Below are positions 20,378-30,129 of a DNA stretch of 64,000 nt, one piece after another. The notes beneath the pieces are model-generated. The model worked only from the letters and a program-made list of their open reading frames with translations, was not told where the DNA came from and made no database searches. Positions within the stretch are counted from its first letter, which is position 1; each line of letters begins with the position of its first letter. Position numbers and translations under genes: made by a program. This stretch comes from Streptomyces sp. NBC_01197 (GTDB lineage Bacteria; Actinomycetota; Actinomycetes; Streptomycetales; Streptomycetaceae). The stretch lies in the NCBI RefSeq assembly GCF_036010505.1, contig NZ_CP108569.1, forward strand, positions 3,040,001 through 3,104,000, given 5' to 3'.

Positions 20378-22917
20378 GCCTCCACCTCCGTCGTGGCCGC
20401 GGGTGCGGCTGGTGCGGCCGGTGCGGCGGAGATCCGCACCAGTTCGCCCGGGCGGGCGCCGGTGTCGCGCAGGACGCCGCCGCCCGTCGAGTTCAGCGGG
20501 AGCCAGACCACCCGGTCGGGCATCTCGGTGATCCGGAGCGGCAGTTGTACGCCGCCCGCGGGGCCGGTGACGGCGAGGACGTCGCCGTCCTTGACGCCCG
20601 TCTCGTCGGCGGTCGCGGCCGACAGCCGGGCGACCGCCGCGTGCCGGGTGCCGGCCAGCGCGTCGTCGCCCTGCTGGAGCAGCCCCAGGTCGAGCAGCAG
20701 CCGGTGGCCCGCGAGTACCGCCTCCCCCTCGGAGGGCGGGGGCAGCGGAGCGACTGTGCCGGCCGGGTCGCCCGCGTACTGCCCGGTCCAGGCGCCGAGC
20801 CGGTCCATCTCGTCGCGTACGGACGCGATGTCCGGCAGCGCGAAGTGGCTGAGCCGGTCAGCGCCTCCGACGGCGGCGAGCGCGTCGGCGAGCATGTGCA
20901 GCACCCGCGAGTCGGCCGGGGCCAGGGTGCGTGTCATGTGCTCGGGCTTGAGTGACGCCTCGAAGACCCGTGCCCTGCCTTCCCAGTTGAGGAAGGTGCC
21001 TGCCTTCTCGGCGACGGCGGCCACCGGGAGGACCACGTCGGCGCGGTCGGTGACCGCGCTGGGCCGCAGTTCGAGCGAGACCAGGAAGCCGACCTTGTCG
21101 AGCGCCTCCTCGGCCCGCGCCGGGTCGGGGAGGTCCGCGGTCTCGACACCCGCGACGAGCAGCGCGCCCAGTTCGCCGGTGGCGGCCGCTTCGAGGATCT
21201 GTCCGGTGTCCCGGCCGAAGCGGTGCGGGAGTTCGCGTACGCCCCAGACCGCGGCCACCTCCTCGCGGGCCCGCGGATCGGTGGCGGGGCGGCCGCCGGG
21301 CAGCAGCGCGGGGATCGCGCCCGCCTCGACGGCGCCGCGCTCCCCGGCCCTGCGGGGCACCCAGACCAGGGCGGCGCCGGTGGCGGCCGCCGTGCGTACG
21401 GCGGCGGTGAGCGCGCCGGGTACGGCGGCGAGCCGTTCGCCGACGATGATCACCGCGCCTTCCGTACGGAGGGCTTCGGCGGCCTGCTGGCCTTCGGCGT
21501 CCAGGCCGACCCCGCCCGCGATGGCGTCCAGCCACTCGGTCTCGGTACCGGGCGCTGCGGGCAGCAGCGTGCCGCCCGCCTTCTCCAGGCCGCGTGTGGC
21601 GTAGGGGGCGAGGGAGAAGGTGCGCTGCCCGTGACCGCGGTGCGCCTTGCGCAGCCGCAGGAAGATGCCGGGGGCCTCCTCCTCGGACTCGAATCCGGCG
21701 AGCAGGACGGCCGGGGCCTGTTCCAGCGAGGTGTGGGTGACGCCGCTCCCTCCCCCTAGGTCCCTGCCGCGGCCCGCGACCCGGGCGGCCAGGAAGTCGG
21801 CCTCCTCGGCGGAGTGCACCCGGGCGCGGAAGTCGACGTCGTTGGTGTCGAGGGCGACACGCGCGAACTTGGCGTAGGCGTACGCGTCCTCGACGGTGAG
21901 GCGGCCGCCGGTCAGGACGCCGGCCCGGCCGCGCACCGCCGCGAGGCCGTTCGCGGCCCGCTCCAGCGCCTCCGGCCAGCTGGCCGCTTCCAGTACGCCG
22001 TGCTCGTTCCGTACGAGCGGGGTGGTGAGCCGGTCCGGGCGCTGGGCGTAGCGGAACGCGAAGCGCCCCTTGTCGCAGAGCCACTCCTCGTTGACCTCGG
22101 GGTCGTTGTCGGCGAGCCGCCGCATGACCTTGCCGCGCCGGTGGTCGGTGCGGGTCGCGCAGCCGCCCGCGCAGTGTTCGCACACCGAGGGCGACGACAC
22201 CAGGTCGAAGGGGCGGGAGCGGAACCGGTAGGCCGCCGAGGTCAGCGCGCCGACCGGGCAGATCTGGATGGTGTTGCCGGAGAAGTACGACTCGAACGGG
22301 TCGCCCTCACCGATCCCCACCTGCTGGAGCGCGCCGCGTTCGACCATCTCGATCATCGGGTCGCCGGCGATCTGGTTGGAGAAGCGGGTGCAGCGGGCGC
22401 AGAGCACGCACCGCTCGCGGTCGAGCAGCACCTGGGTCGAGATCGGTACGGGCTTCTCGAAGGTCCGCTTCTTGCCCTCGAAGCGGGAGTCGGAGTTGCC
22501 GTGCGACATCGCCTGGTTCTGCAGCGGGCACTCGCCGCCCTTGTCGCAGACCGGGCAGTCCAGCGGGTGGTTGATGAGGAGCAGTTCCATCACACCGTGC
22601 TGGGCCTTCTCGGCGACCGGCGAGGTGAGCTGCGACTTGACGACCATGCCGTCGGTGCAGGTGATGGTGCAGGAGGCCATCGGCTTGCGCTGGCCCTCGA
22701 CTTCGACGATGCACTGGCGGCAGGCGCCCGCGGGGTCGAGGAGCGGGTGGTCGCAGAAGCGCGGGATCTCGATGCCGAGCTGTTCGGCGGCGCGGATGAC
22801 CAGGGTCCCCTTCGGGACGGAGATCGCGATGCCGTCGATGGTCAGCGACACCAGGTCCTCGGGCGGCACTGCTGCCTCACCGCCCCCGGAGGGAGCGCTG
22901 TTCGTCGTCACTGTCAT
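20374..22917 (-). CDS. nuoG: NADH-quinone oxidoreductase subunit G
   Basis: Largest hydrophilic subunit of complex I, 847 aa. The N-terminal ferredoxin-like part binds a [2Fe-2S] cluster ([15 protein letters not shown]...C) and two [4Fe-4S] clusters ([29 protein letters not shown]...ICPVGAL). A third region, CEHCAGGC...C, matches the extra N7 cluster. The rest is a molybdopterin-oxidoreductase-like domain without catalytic function in complex I. The ATG at 22917 overlaps the nuoF stop by 4 bp. The longer open frame upstream is a shadow of nuoF. Confidence 0.97.
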   Translation of the reverse strand: MTVTTNSAPSGGGEAAVPPEDLVSLTIDGIAISVPKGTLVIRAAEQLGIEIPRFCDHPLLDPAGACRQCIVEVEGQRKPMASCTITCTDGMVVKSQLTSPVAEKAQHGVMELLLINHPLDCPVCDKGGECPLQNQAMSHGNSDSRFEGKKRTFEKPVPISTQVLLDRERCVLCARCTRFSNQIAGDPMIEMVERGALQQVGIGEGDPFESYFSGNTIQICPVGALTSAAYRFRSRPFDLVSSPSVCEHCAGGCATRTDHRRGKVMRRLADNDPEVNEEWLCDKGRFAFRYAQRPDRLTTPLVRNEHGVLEAASWPEALERAANGLAAVRGRAGVLTGGRLTVEDAYAYAKFARVALDTNDVDFRARVHSAEEADFLAARVAGRGRDLGGGSGVTHTSLEQAPAVLLAGFESEEEAPGIFLRLRKAHRGHGQRTFSLAPYATRGLEKAGGTLLPAAPGTETEWLDAIAGGVGLDAEGQQAAEALRTEGAVIIVGERLAAVPGALTAAVRTAAATGAALVWVPRRAGERGAVEAGAIPALLPGGRPATDPRAREEVAAVWGVRELPHRFGRDTGQILEAAATGELGALLVAGVETADLPDPARAEEALDKVGFLVSLELRPSAVTDRADVVLPVAAVAEKAGTFLNWEGRARVFEASLKPEHMTRTLAPADSRVLHMLADALAAVGGADRLSHFALPDIASVRDEMDRLGAWTGQYAGDPAGTVAPLPPPSEGEAVLAGHRLLLDLGLLQQGDDALAGTRHAAVARLSAATADETGVKDGDVLAVTGPAGGVQLPLRITEMPDRVVWLPLNSTGGGVLRDTGARPGELVRISAAPAAPAAPAATTEVEA

Positions 22918-24299
22918 GCGTTCACCTCCGAGATGTGCCGGGGCTCGTCGGCCCAGACGGTCGACAGGGCAGGGTCGAACGGGCAGCCCTTGCCGGTGAT
23001 GTGCTGCTCGTACTCCTCGCGGAAGTACTTGAGCGAGGAGAAGATCGGCGAAGCGGCGCCGTCGCCGAGCGCGCAGAACGACTTGCCGTTGACGTTGTCG
23101 GCGATGTCGTTGATCTTGTCGAGGTCGGACATCTCGCCTTTCCCGGCTTCGATGTCGCGGAGCAACTGGACGAGCCAGTACGTCCCTTCGCGGCAGGGCG
23201 TGCACTTGCCGCAGGACTCGTGCGCGTAGAACTCGGTCCAACGGGTGACGGCCCGCACCACACAGGTCGTCTCGTCGAAGCACTGGAGAGCCTTGGTGCC
23301 GAGCATCGATCCGGCGGCGCCCACGCCCTCGTAGTCCAGCGGCACGTCGAGGTGCTCGTCGGTGAACATCGGGGTCGAAGAGCCGCCCGGCGTCCAGAAC
23401 TTGAGCCGGTGGCCGCGCCGCATGCCGCCGCTCATGTCGAGCAGCTGGCGCAGGGTGATGCCGAGCGGGGCCTCGTACTGGCCGGGGCTGGTGACGTGCC
23501 CGCTGAGCGAGTACAGCGTGAACCCGGCGGACTTCTCGGTGCCCATCGACTTGAACCAGTCCTTGCCCCGGTTCAGGATCGCGGGAACCGACGCGATGGA
23601 CTCCACGTTGTTCACCACAGTGGGACATGCGTAGAGGCCGGCGACAGCGGGGAAAGGAGGCCGGAGCCTGGGCTGGCCGCGGCGGCCTTCCAGGGAGTCG
23701 AGGAGTGCGGTCTCCTCACCACAGATGTACGCGCCCGCCCCCGCGTGCACGGTGATGTCGAGGTCGAGTCCGCTGCCCAGGATGTCCTTGCCGAGGTAGC
23801 CCGCCTCGTACGCCTCGCGGACCGCTTCGTGCATCCGCCGCAGTACGGGGACGACTTCGCCGCGCAGATAGATGAAGGCGTGTGCGGATCTGATCGCGTA
23901 GCAGGCGATCACGATGCCCTCGATGAGGGAGTGCGGGTTGGCGAAGAGGAGAGGGATGTCCTTGCAGGTTCCCGGCTCCGATTCGTCGGCGTTGACGACG
24001 AGGTAGTGCGGCTTTCCATCACCCTGCGGGATGAACTGCCACTTCATCCCGGTGGGGAAGCCTGCGCCGCCGCGGCCGCGCAGGCCCGAGTCCTTGACGT
24101 AGGCGATGAGGTCGTCGGGCGCCATGGCGAGGGCCTTCTTCAGCCCCTCGTACCCGTCGTGCCGTTTGTACGTCTCCAGGGTCCAGCACTCCGGCTGGTC
24201 CCAGAAGGCGGAGAGTACGGGGGTGAGCAGCTTCTCGGGGCTGGTCTCGCCGTCGCCCTCGCCGTTCCCGCTGCCGTTGAGCTCGGTTGCCACGCTCAT
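22914..24299 (-). CDS. nuoF: NADH-quinone oxidoreductase subunit F
   Basis: NADH-binding flavoprotein of complex I, 461 aa. It has [16 protein letters not shown] (NADH/FMN site), [19 protein letters not shown] (FMN site) and the N3 [4Fe-4S] ligands [10 protein letters not shown] plus a later Cys. The ATG at 24299 shares one base with the nuoE stop. Confidence 0.97.
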   Translation of the reverse strand: MSVATELNGSGNGEGDGETSPEKLLTPVLSAFWDQPECWTLETYKRHDGYEGLKKALAMAPDDLIAYVKDSGLRGRGGAGFPTGMKWQFIPQGDGKPHYLVVNADESEPGTCKDIPLLFANPHSLIEGIVIACYAIRSAHAFIYLRGEVVPVLRRMHEAVREAYEAGYLGKDILGSGLDLDITVHAGAGAYICGEETALLDSLEGRRGQPRLRPPFPAVAGLYACPTVVNNVESIASVPAILNRGKDWFKSMGTEKSAGFTLYSLSGHVTSPGQYEAPLGITLRQLLDMSGGMRRGHRLKFWTPGGSSTPMFTDEHLDVPLDYEGVGAAGSMLGTKALQCFDETTCVVRAVTRWTEFYAHESCGKCTPCREGTYWLVQLLRDIEAGKGEMSDLDKINDIADNVNGKSFCALGDGAASPIFSSLKYFREEYEQHITGKGCPFDPALSTVWADEPRHISEVNA

Positions 24300-25177
24300 C
24301 ACTCCCCCTCCTCTGTCACGGGGCCTGCCGGGTGCTCCGGGTCTGACGCCGAGGTCTTCTGCGGTGCGTCGTGCGAGCTGAGGTGCTCGGAGCCGGGCTG
24401 GGGAGGAGCCTTCGGTGAGCCGCCGCGCGGGGACACCACGCGCGCCTGCGGCGCCTCGCCCTTCGCGAGCCGCAGGCCCACCAGCGACGCGTGTCCCGCG
24501 CCGCCGGTCGACTCGACCGCTCCGTCCCGCTCGTCGGGGAAGCCGGCCAGGATCCGGGAGGTCTCCTGGTAGGTGCAGAGCGGCGCGCCCCGGGTCGGGG
24601 CGACCTGCTGTCCGTCCCGGAGGTCGTCGACGAGCTGCTTCGCGGACTCGACGGTCTGGTTGTCGAAGAACTCCCAGTTGACCATCAGGACCGGCGCGAA
24701 GTCGCAGGCCGCGTTGCACTCGATGTGCTCCAGCGTGACCTTGCCGTCCTCGGTGGTCTCCCCGTCGCCGATGTCGAGGTGCTCGCGCAGCGCGGAGTAG
24801 ATGGCGTCGCCGCCCATCACCGCGCAGAGGGTGTTGGTGCAGACGCCCACCTGGTAGTCGCCGCTCGGCTTGCGCCGGTACATCGAGTAGAAGGTGGACA
24901 CCGCGGTGACCTCGGCGGTGGTCAGTTCCAGCGACTCCGCGCAGAACCGGACACCGGTCCGGGTGACGTACCCCTCCTCGGCCTGCACCAGGTGCAGCAG
25001 CGGGAGCAGCGCGGACCTGCTGTCCGGGTAGCGGGCGATGATCTCCTTGGCGTCCGCGTCGAGCCTGGCGCGTACGTCGGCCGGGTAATCGGGGGCGGGG
25101 AGCTGGGGCATGCCCAGGCTCGTCGGGGCGGCCGATGCCGCCGGAGTCGCCGGAGCCGCCGAATGAGCTTCCGTCAT
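24299..25177 (-). CDS. nuoE: NADH-quinone oxidoreductase subunit E
   Basis: Thioredoxin-fold subunit of complex I, 292 aa, holding the [2Fe-2S] cluster N1a through CTNTLC and CNAAC, which are the CX4C and CX3C spacings of the family. It is longer than the usual 160-170 aa: a 100-residue low-complexity C-terminal tail follows the core. The ATG at 25177 overlaps the nuoD stop by 4 bp. Confidence 0.96.
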   Translation of the reverse strand: MTEAHSAAPATPAASAAPTSLGMPQLPAPDYPADVRARLDADAKEIIARYPDSRSALLPLLHLVQAEEGYVTRTGVRFCAESLELTTAEVTAVSTFYSMYRRKPSGDYQVGVCTNTLCAVMGGDAIYSALREHLDIGDGETTEDGKVTLEHIECNAACDFAPVLMVNWEFFDNQTVESAKQLVDDLRDGQQVAPTRGAPLCTYQETSRILAGFPDERDGAVESTGGAGHASLVGLRLAKGEAPQARVVSPRGGSPKAPPQPGSEHLSSHDAPQKTSASDPEHPAGPVTEEGE

Positions 25178-26517
25178 CGGTCGACGCCTCCCATCACGGG
25201 GTCGATGGACGCGACGGCGACGATGACGTCGGCGACCTGGCCGCCCTCGCACATCGCCGCCATCGCCTGGAGGTTGGTGAAGGACGGGTCGCGGAAGTGG
25301 ACGCGGTAGGGGCGGGTGCCGCCGTCCGAGACCATGTGGACGCCCAGTTCGCCCTTGGGCGACTCGACGGCGGTGTACGCCTGTCCGGCCGGGACCCGGA
25401 AGCCCTCGGTCACCAGCTTGAAGTGGTGGATCAGGGCCTCCATGGAGGTGCCCATGATGTTCTTGATGTGGTCCAGCGAGTTGCCGAGTCCGTCCGGGCC
25501 GAGCGCGAGCTGCGCGGGCCAGGCGATCTTCTTGTCGGCGACCATGACCGGGCCCGGCTCCAGCCGGTCCAGGCACTGCTCGACGATCCGCAGCGACTGG
25601 CGCATCTCTTCGAGGCGGACCAGGAAACGGCCGTACGCGTCACAGGTGTCGGCGGTCGGCACCTCGAACTCGTAGTTCTCGTAGCCGCAGTACGGGTCGG
25701 TCTTGCGCAGGTCGTGCGGGAGGCCCGCGGAGCGCAGGATCGGCCCGGTCGCGCCGAGCGCCATGCAGCCGGCCAGGTCGAGATAGCCGACGTTCTGCAT
25801 ACGCGCCTTGAAGATCGGGTTGCCGGTGGCGAGCTTGTCGTACTCCGGCAGGTTCTTGCGCATCGTCCTGAGGAACTCGCGCAGCTGGTCCACGGCGCCG
25901 GGCGGCAGGTCCTGGGCCAGTCCGCCAGGCCGGACGAACGCGTGGTTCATCCGCAGGCCGGTGATCAGCTCGAAGAGGTCGAGGATGAGTTCACGGTCCC
26001 GGAAGCCGTAGATCATGATCGTCGTCGCGCCCAGCTCCATGCCGCCGGTGGCGATGGCCACCAGGTGCGAGGCGAGCCGGTTGAGCTCCATCAGCATGAC
26101 CCGGATCACCGAGACGCGGTCGGGGATCTGCTCCTCGATGCCGAGCAGCTTCTCGACGCCCAGGCAGTACGCCGTCTCGTTGAAGAACGGCGTCAGGTAG
26201 TCCATGCGCGTGACGAAGGTGGTGCCCTGGACCCAGGTCCGGTATTCGAGGTTCTTCTCGATGCCGGTGTGCAGATAGCCGATGCCGCAGCGGGCCTCGG
26301 TGACGGTCTCGCCGTCGATCTCCAGGATGAGCCGGAGCACACCGTGCGTGGACGGGTGCTGCGGCCCCATGTTGACGACGATGCGCTCGTCGTCGGCCTT
26401 GGCCGCGGACTGGACGACCTCGTCCCAGTCGCCGCCGGTGACTGTATATACAGTCCCCTCGGTCGTCTCGCGGGCCGAGGCGGCCGAGGCGCGGGGAGCT
26501 TCACTGGAAGTGGTCAT
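25174..26517 (-). CDS. nuoD: NADH-quinone oxidoreductase subunit D
   Basis: 49-kDa-type subunit of complex I that forms the quinone head-group site with NuoB, 447 aa. It has [21 protein letters not shown] with the essential His/Tyr region, and the C-terminal DPVMGGVDR. The first 40 residues are low-complexity. An unusual palindrome with rare codons (26440-26455) lies in codons 21-26. It shares one base with the nuoC stop. Confidence 0.97.
   Translation of the reverse strand: MTTSSEAPRASAASARETTEGTVYTVTGGDWDEVVQSAAKADDERIVVNMGPQHPSTHGVLRLILEIDGETVTEARCGIGYLHTGIEKNLEYRTWVQGTTFVTRMDYLTPFFNETAYCLGVEKLLGIEEQIPDRVSVIRVMLMELNRLASHLVAIATGGMELGATTIMIYGFRDRELILDLFELITGLRMNHAFVRPGGLAQDLPPGAVDQLREFLRTMRKNLPEYDKLATGNPIFKARMQNVGYLDLAGCMALGATGPILRSAGLPHDLRKTDPYCGYENYEFEVPTADTCDAYGRFLVRLEEMRQSLRIVEQCLDRLEPGPVMVADKKIAWPAQLALGPDGLGNSLDHIKNIMGTSMEALIHHFKLVTEGFRVPAGQAYTAVESPKGELGVHMVSDGGTRPYRVHFRDPSFTNLQAMAAMCEGGQVADVIVAVASIDPVMGGVDR
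26440..26455. repeat. Perfect palindrome in the nuoD 5' coding region
   Basis: GACTGTATATACAGTC is a 16-bp perfect palindrome in otherwise very GC-rich coding sequence. It encodes residues within GTVYTV by ACT, GTA, TAT and ACA, codons that are rare in Streptomyces. Confidence 0.8.
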
Positions 26518-27239
26518 CAGGTGTACGACCTCCGCTGGTCCGGAGCAGGGATCTGGGCGCCCTTGTACTCGATGGCGATCCCGCCCAGGGGGTAGTCCTT
26601 GCGCTGCGGGAAGCCCTGCCAGTCGTCCGGCATCATGATCCGGGTGAGGGCGGGGTGGCCGTCGAAGATCAGGCCGAAGAAGTCGTAGACCTCGCGCTCG
26701 TGCCAGTCGTTCGTCGGGTAGACGGTGACCAGCGACGGGATGTGCGGGTCCGCGTCCGGCGTGCCGACCTCCAGCCGGATCAGCCGGCCGTGGGTGATCG
26801 AGCGCAGGTGGTAGACCGCGTGGAGTTCGCGGCCCTTGTCGCCGGGGAAGTGCACGGCGCTGACACCGGTGCAGAGTTCGAAGCGCAGGGCCGGGTCGTC
26901 GCGCAGTGTCCTCGCCACGGTCAGCAGGTGCTCGCGGTCGATGTGGAAGGTGAGTTCGTCCCGGTCGACGACCGTCTTCTCGATGGCGTTCTCCGGGACG
27001 AGCCCCTGCTCCTCCAGCGCGCCCTCCAGCTCGTCGGCGACCTCGTCGTACCAGCCGCCGTAGGGGCGGTTCGTGGCTCCGGGCATGGCCACGGTCCGTA
27101 CGAGACCGCCGTATCCGCTGGTGTCCCCGCCGTTGCGGGCGCCGAACATCCCCTTGCGTACGCCGATGACCTCACCGTCTTCGCCGCGCGGGGCGGGCGC
27201 CGCGCCGTTCTCTTCGCGCTGCTCTTCGTCGCCGCTCAC
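26517..27239 (-). CDS. nuoC: NADH-quinone oxidoreductase subunit C
   Basis: 30-kDa-type peripheral subunit of complex I, 240 aa, not fused to NuoD. It has the family signature [18 protein letters not shown] and [21 protein letters not shown], split here at normal loops. The GTG at 27239 overlaps the nuoB stop (GTGA). The 40-residue charged N-terminal extension is typical of actinomycetes. Confidence 0.96.
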   Translation of the reverse strand: MSGDEEQREENGAAPAPRGEDGEVIGVRKGMFGARNGGDTSGYGGLVRTVAMPGATNRPYGGWYDEVADELEGALEEQGLVPENAIEKTVVDRDELTFHIDREHLLTVARTLRDDPALRFELCTGVSAVHFPGDKGRELHAVYHLRSITHGRLIRLEVGTPDADPHIPSLVTVYPTNDWHEREVYDFFGLIFDGHPALTRIMMPDDWQGFPQRKDYPLGGIAIEYKGAQIPAPDQRRSYT

Positions 27240-27790
27240 CGCAGCAGCCCCTTCATCTCGATCGTCGGGAGCGCCTTGAGGGCCGCCTCCTCCGCCTCGC
27301 GGGCCGCTTCGACCTGATTGACCCCGAGCTTGGAGCTCTGGATCTTCTGGTGGAGCTTGAGGATGGAGTCCATCAGCATCTCGGGACGCGGCGGGCAACC
27401 GGGCAAATAGATATCAACCGGGACGATATGATCTACACCCTGAACAATTGCGTAATTATTGAACATGCCGCCTGAAGACGCACAAACCCCCATGGAGATA
27501 ACCCACTTGGGGTTGGGCATCTGGTCGTACACCTGCCGCAGGACGGGCGCCATCTTCTGGCTCACCCGCCCGGCCACGATCATCAGGTCCGCCTGCCGCG
27601 GCGAACCGCGGAAGACCTCCATGCCGAACCGCGCGAGGTCGTAGCGGCCCGCACCCGTCGTCATCATCTCGATGGCGCAGCAGGCGAGGCCGAACGTGGC
27701 CGGGAAGACGGAGGACTTCCGCACCCAGCCGGCGGCCTGTTCGACGGTGGTCAGCAGAAATCCGCTCGGCAGCTTCTCTTCGAGTCCCAT
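27236..27790 (-). CDS. nuoB: NADH-quinone oxidoreductase subunit B
   Basis: Peripheral subunit of complex I, 184 aa, that binds cluster N2, the final electron donor to quinone. The ligands are in [10 protein letters not shown] (adjacent cysteines), MGVCASSGG and [10 protein letters not shown]. The codons between the last two motifs are unusually AT-rich (see the patch at 27404-27507). It begins 18 bp after nuoA. Confidence 0.97.
   Translation of the reverse strand: MGLEEKLPSGFLLTTVEQAAGWVRKSSVFPATFGLACCAIEMMTTGAGRYDLARFGMEVFRGSPRQADLMIVAGRVSQKMAPVLRQVYDQMPNPKWVISMGVCASSGGMFNNYAIVQGVDHIVPVDIYLPGCPPRPEMLMDSILKLHQKIQSSKLGVNQVEAAREAEEAALKALPTIEMKGLLR
27404..27507 (-). other. Rare-codon, low-GC patch inside nuoB
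   Basis: Codons from KWVISMGVC to DIYLPGC use AAT-AAT, ATT, GTT, GTA, GAT, CAT, TGT, TCT and TCA, where the rest of the operon uses the C- or G-ending synonyms. The core is only about 35-40 % G+C by my count. The protein sequence is normal for NuoB. Confidence 0.8.
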
Positions 27791-27808
27791 GGTGTGCTCC
27801 TCAGCCCC

Positions 27809-28168
27809 TCAGTCCCATTCCAGACCGCCGCGCCGCCACACATACGCGTAGGCGACGAAGACGGTGAGCACGAAGAGCAGCATCTCGACGAGCCCGAAAA
27901 GCCCCAGGGAGTCGAAGGTGACCGCCCAGGGGTAGAGGAAGACGATCTCGATGTCGAAGACGATGAACAGCATCGCCGTCAGGTAGTACTTGATGGGGAA
28001 ACGGCCACCTCCGGCCGGCGTGGGTGTCGGTTCGATACCGCACTCGTACGCCTCGAGCTTCGCCCGGTTGTAGCGCTTGGGACCGATAAGCGTGGCCATG
28101 ACCACGGAGAAGATCGCAAACCCCGCCCCGAGGGCGCCGAGCACGAGGATGGGCGCGTAGGCATTCAC
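27809..28168 (-). CDS. nuoA: NADH-quinone oxidoreductase subunit A
   Basis: First gene of the operon; 119-aa membrane subunit of complex I with three helices. The loop after helix 1 has YECGIEP, the conserved cysteine-containing motif of the active/deactive transition loop, and helix 2 has FDIEIVFLYPWA with conserved acidic residues. The GTG at 28168 follows GGAGCGAGGAGC and is preferred over the upstream frame, which runs into the promoter region. Confidence 0.96.
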   Translation of the reverse strand: MNAYAPILVLGALGAGFAIFSVVMATLIGPKRYNRAKLEAYECGIEPTPTPAGGGRFPIKYYLTAMLFIVFDIEIVFLYPWAVTFDSLGLFGLVEMLLFVLTVFVAYAYVWRRGGLEWD

Positions 28169-28262
28169 GCTCCTCGCTCCTTCCAGTCGTCCTTGACCGT
28201 TGGACCGCATCGGGCCGGCTCGTCCGCCTCGCTCCCCCGCCGTCCTGACGAAGATCGCGAAT

Positions 28263-28280
28263 ATGTGAAGCAGGTCACAA
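28263..28280. promoter_or_regulatory. Rex (NADH-sensing repressor) operator candidate for nuo
   Basis: ATGTGAAGCAGGTCACAA matches 12 of the 14 fixed bases of the Rex consensus TTGTGAA-N4-TTCACAA. It lies 95-112 bp before the nuoA start, and just downstream of a TAGGAT -10 candidate, where a repressor would block transcription. In Streptomyces, Rex senses NADH/NAD+ and controls respiratory genes. Confidence 0.65.
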
Positions 28281-28396
28281 GCCCGACTGCTCCGCATCCT
28301 ATGCCCGCCGGTCTGTGATCTGCGACACGGGGTACGACAACGCCTTTGTGATCTCCACCACCTGACGAAGGATCATCAAGTCGGATGACCGGTGAT

Positions 28397-28435
28397 CTTC
28401 ATACGTGAAGCGCCCGAGTGGTCACGAGACGTGAC
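28397..28435. promoter_or_regulatory. Two adjacent inverted repeats upstream of nuoA
   Basis: CTTCATACGTGAAG (28397-28410) and GTCACGAGACGTGAC (28421-28435) each have perfect 5-bp arms. They could be operators for either flanking gene. No regulator can be named from them. Confidence 0.35.
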
Positions 28436-29046
28436 ATCTCACTGCGTCAGCGCTGGTCGAGAGCGTGCGTCACTATCAAGTAGTGGCTCTTCCATGCAAA
28501 TTGGCGATGGACACGGATGGGTGATATCGGAACTTCGGCTCGGCAGAGGGAGGCGCCCGGCAGCCGCAGGGCGGTGCGTGCACGCGTTCACTAGCGGGCC
28601 CGGGGGTAACTACGGGGGCGACAACGGAGGCGATCGCGAAGGCACCGCAGGGTCGGCCCGGACACGATCCCGAAGCGGTCCGACAAGCACCCCGGACGCG
28701 ATCCGGAAGAGTGAGCAGAAGAGAGGCGGAGGAGCGGCATCCGCGGCTTCGGTCGCGGACGCAGCACCGGCGCCCTCCGGTTCGCGGCAGCCATGTGACC
28801 TGCCTCACCCGGCCCGGGTGCGGAAGAAGCAGGGCTTGGCCAACCTCGTGAACGGATGGTAGGCGTCGGGCAATTCGGGCGTATTGCAGAAAGCCCATGA
28901 TCACGACCTTGATCGCGCCCGCCCGTATTGCCCGTTTCGGCGTCAATAAAGGCCGCAGGCAACCGGAATGGAGTGTTCCAGTCGTAACTGTGGCGCAACA
29001 CACGTTTGTTGAAGCCACCCCGGAATGCCTGATAGCGGTAGTGCTC

Positions 29047-29859
29047 ATGTCCCACACCGCTCACATACCCAGCCACCGGAAGCCCCGCCGCAGCAGCGCA
29101 GCCAGGACCGCGCTCCGTGCCGGAGTCGCCGGTGGCGTTCTCAGCACCATCGCAGTGGCGGGTGCCGCTGGTTCGGCGAACGCGGCCGAGCCGGTGAACG
29201 AGAGCACCATCCAGATGCCCACCCTCAGCGCGGCCCAGGTAGCCGACGTCACGGAGCAGGTCGCCTCCGACCTCCAGCAGCAGGCCCAGCAGGACACCGC
29301 GGCCCAGGAGGCCGCCAAGGCCGCCAAGAAGGCCCACACGGAGGCCGTGCACAAGGCGGAGGCCAAGAAGAAGGCCGAAGCGAAGGCCAAGGCCGAGGCC
29401 AAGGCGAAGGCCGAGGCCGCCGCGCGCGCCTCTCGCTCGTCCGCCCGTACGGCGCTGCACGCCGTCACCACGGCCGCCAGCTCGTCCACCTCCTCGCTGG
29501 GCTCCGGCTCCGTCGCGTCCATCGTGAGCTTCGTGAAGTCCCACATCGGCGACGCGTACGTCATGGGCGGCACCGGCTCCAGCTCATGGGACTGCTCGGG
29601 TCTGGTCCAGGCCGCGTACAAGAACGTGGGTGTCGACCTCCCCCGCGTCTCCCAGGGCCAGTCGACCGCGGGCACCCAGGTCTCGCTGAGCAACCTGCAG
29701 CCCGGCGACATCCTCTACTGGGGCAGCTCCGGCAGCGCGTACCACGTGGCCATCTACGTCGGCGGCGGCCAGTTCGTCGGCGCGCAGAACCCGAGCACCG
29801 GTGTGGTCGAGCGCCCCCTGAGCTACGACCAGCCGACCGGCGCGGTCCGCGTCCTCTGA
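29047..29859 (+). CDS. Secreted NlpC/P60 family peptidoglycan endopeptidase
   Basis: Cell-wall hydrolase of 270 aa that should cut peptide stems of peptidoglycan (C40 family). RKPRRSSAAR then a hydrophobic stretch ending in ...GSANA-AEP gives a signal peptide with cleavage near residue 46. Residues 65-135 are an Ala/Lys/Glu-rich coiled coil, and residues 155-270 the NlpC/P60 domain with catalytic Cys183 in WDCSGLV and His233 in AYHVAIYVGG. The ATG at 29047 is the best start by signal-peptide position, but it has only a weak ribosome site; an ATG at 28897 in frame is an alternative. Its stop lies in a 15-bp tandem repeat. Confidence 0.9.
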   Translation: MSHTAHIPSHRKPRRSSAARTALRAGVAGGVLSTIAVAGAAGSANAAEPVNESTIQMPTLSAAQVADVTEQVASDLQQQAQQDTAAQEAAKAAKKAHTEAVHKAEAKKKAEAKAKAEAKAKAEAAARASRSSARTALHAVTTAASSSTSSLGSGSVASIVSFVKSHIGDAYVMGGTGSSSWDCSGLVQAAYKNVGVDLPRVSQGQSTAGTQVSLSNLQPGDILYWGSSGSAYHVAIYVGGGQFVGAQNPSTGVVERPLSYDQPTGAVRVL

Positions 29860-29925
29860 GTCCGCGTCCTCTGAGTCTGCGTCTTCCGAGGCTGCGTCCT
29901 CCGAGTCCGCGTCCTCCGAGTCCGG
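29851..29925. repeat. Five 15-bp tandem repeats across the NlpC/P60 stop codon
   Basis: Five units of the type GTCCTCTGAGTCCGC follow one another without gaps. The first two keep TGA in frame (the first is the stop of the peptidase gene); in later units it is CGA. The opposite strand would read as Asp-Ser-Glu-Asp-Ala repeats. Confidence 0.85.
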
Positions 29926-29964
29926 CGCCTGAGCCTCCGGGCATCTGAGCACCGTTTGCGTCTG

Positions 29965-30011
29965 GCCGAAGGGCCGTCACTTCCCCCGCTCGGGAGTGGC
30001 GGCCCTTCGGC
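29965..30011 (+). terminator. Terminator after NlpC/P60 gene
   Basis: Long inverted repeat, arms GCCGAAGGGCCG and GGCCCTTCGGC, with inner pairing ACTTCCC/GGGAGT. It lies about 105 bp beyond the stop. Confidence 0.75.
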
Positions 30012-30129
30012 GTACGGCGGCGGCGGAGTGGCCCGGCCGTTTCGCTGCCCGGTACGCCCGTTACGTGGGCATACGCTGCTGCGCCGGAGCGAATACGGCC
30101 ACCAGACAGCGACTCAGCCGGAGGTAGCG

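Larger units (their letters stand above)
28169..29046. other. Long intergenic region between nuoA and the NlpC/P60 gene
   Basis: This 878-bp divergent gap lacks a convincing gene. The nuo side has a Rex-type operator (28263-28280) and a minus-strand TAGGAT -10 candidate (28301-28296). The middle has two more inverted repeats: CTTCA/TGAAG at 28397-28410 and GTCAC/GTGAC at 28421-28435. From 28500 to 28860 the DNA is GC-rich, purine-rich and without recognised motifs. I looked for a ydaO-type riboswitch before the NlpC gene and did not find its conserved core. Confidence 0.6.

Noticed and set aside
26440..26455. LexA (SOS) box in nuoD
   Set aside because: The palindrome has CTGT-N4-ACAG; E. coli-type boxes need N8, and actinomycete SOS boxes are of the GAAC-N4-GTTC type.
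12312..26595. Many long open frames antisense to the nuo genes (up to about 700 codons)
   Set aside because: They are highly charged Arg/His/Gly-rich shadows caused by GC-rich third positions of the true genes, without ribosome sites or family motifs.
28392..28862. A 156-codon plus-strand frame upstream of the NlpC gene
   Set aside because: It has no ribosome site, biased low-complexity composition and no recognisable motif; codon-position GC is not gene-like.
28500..29046. ydaO/c-di-AMP riboswitch before the cell-wall hydrolase gene
   Set aside because: Expected because such switches precede some Streptomyces hydrolase genes, but the conserved core (GAACCCG-type ends and CAGCTAACC) is absent.
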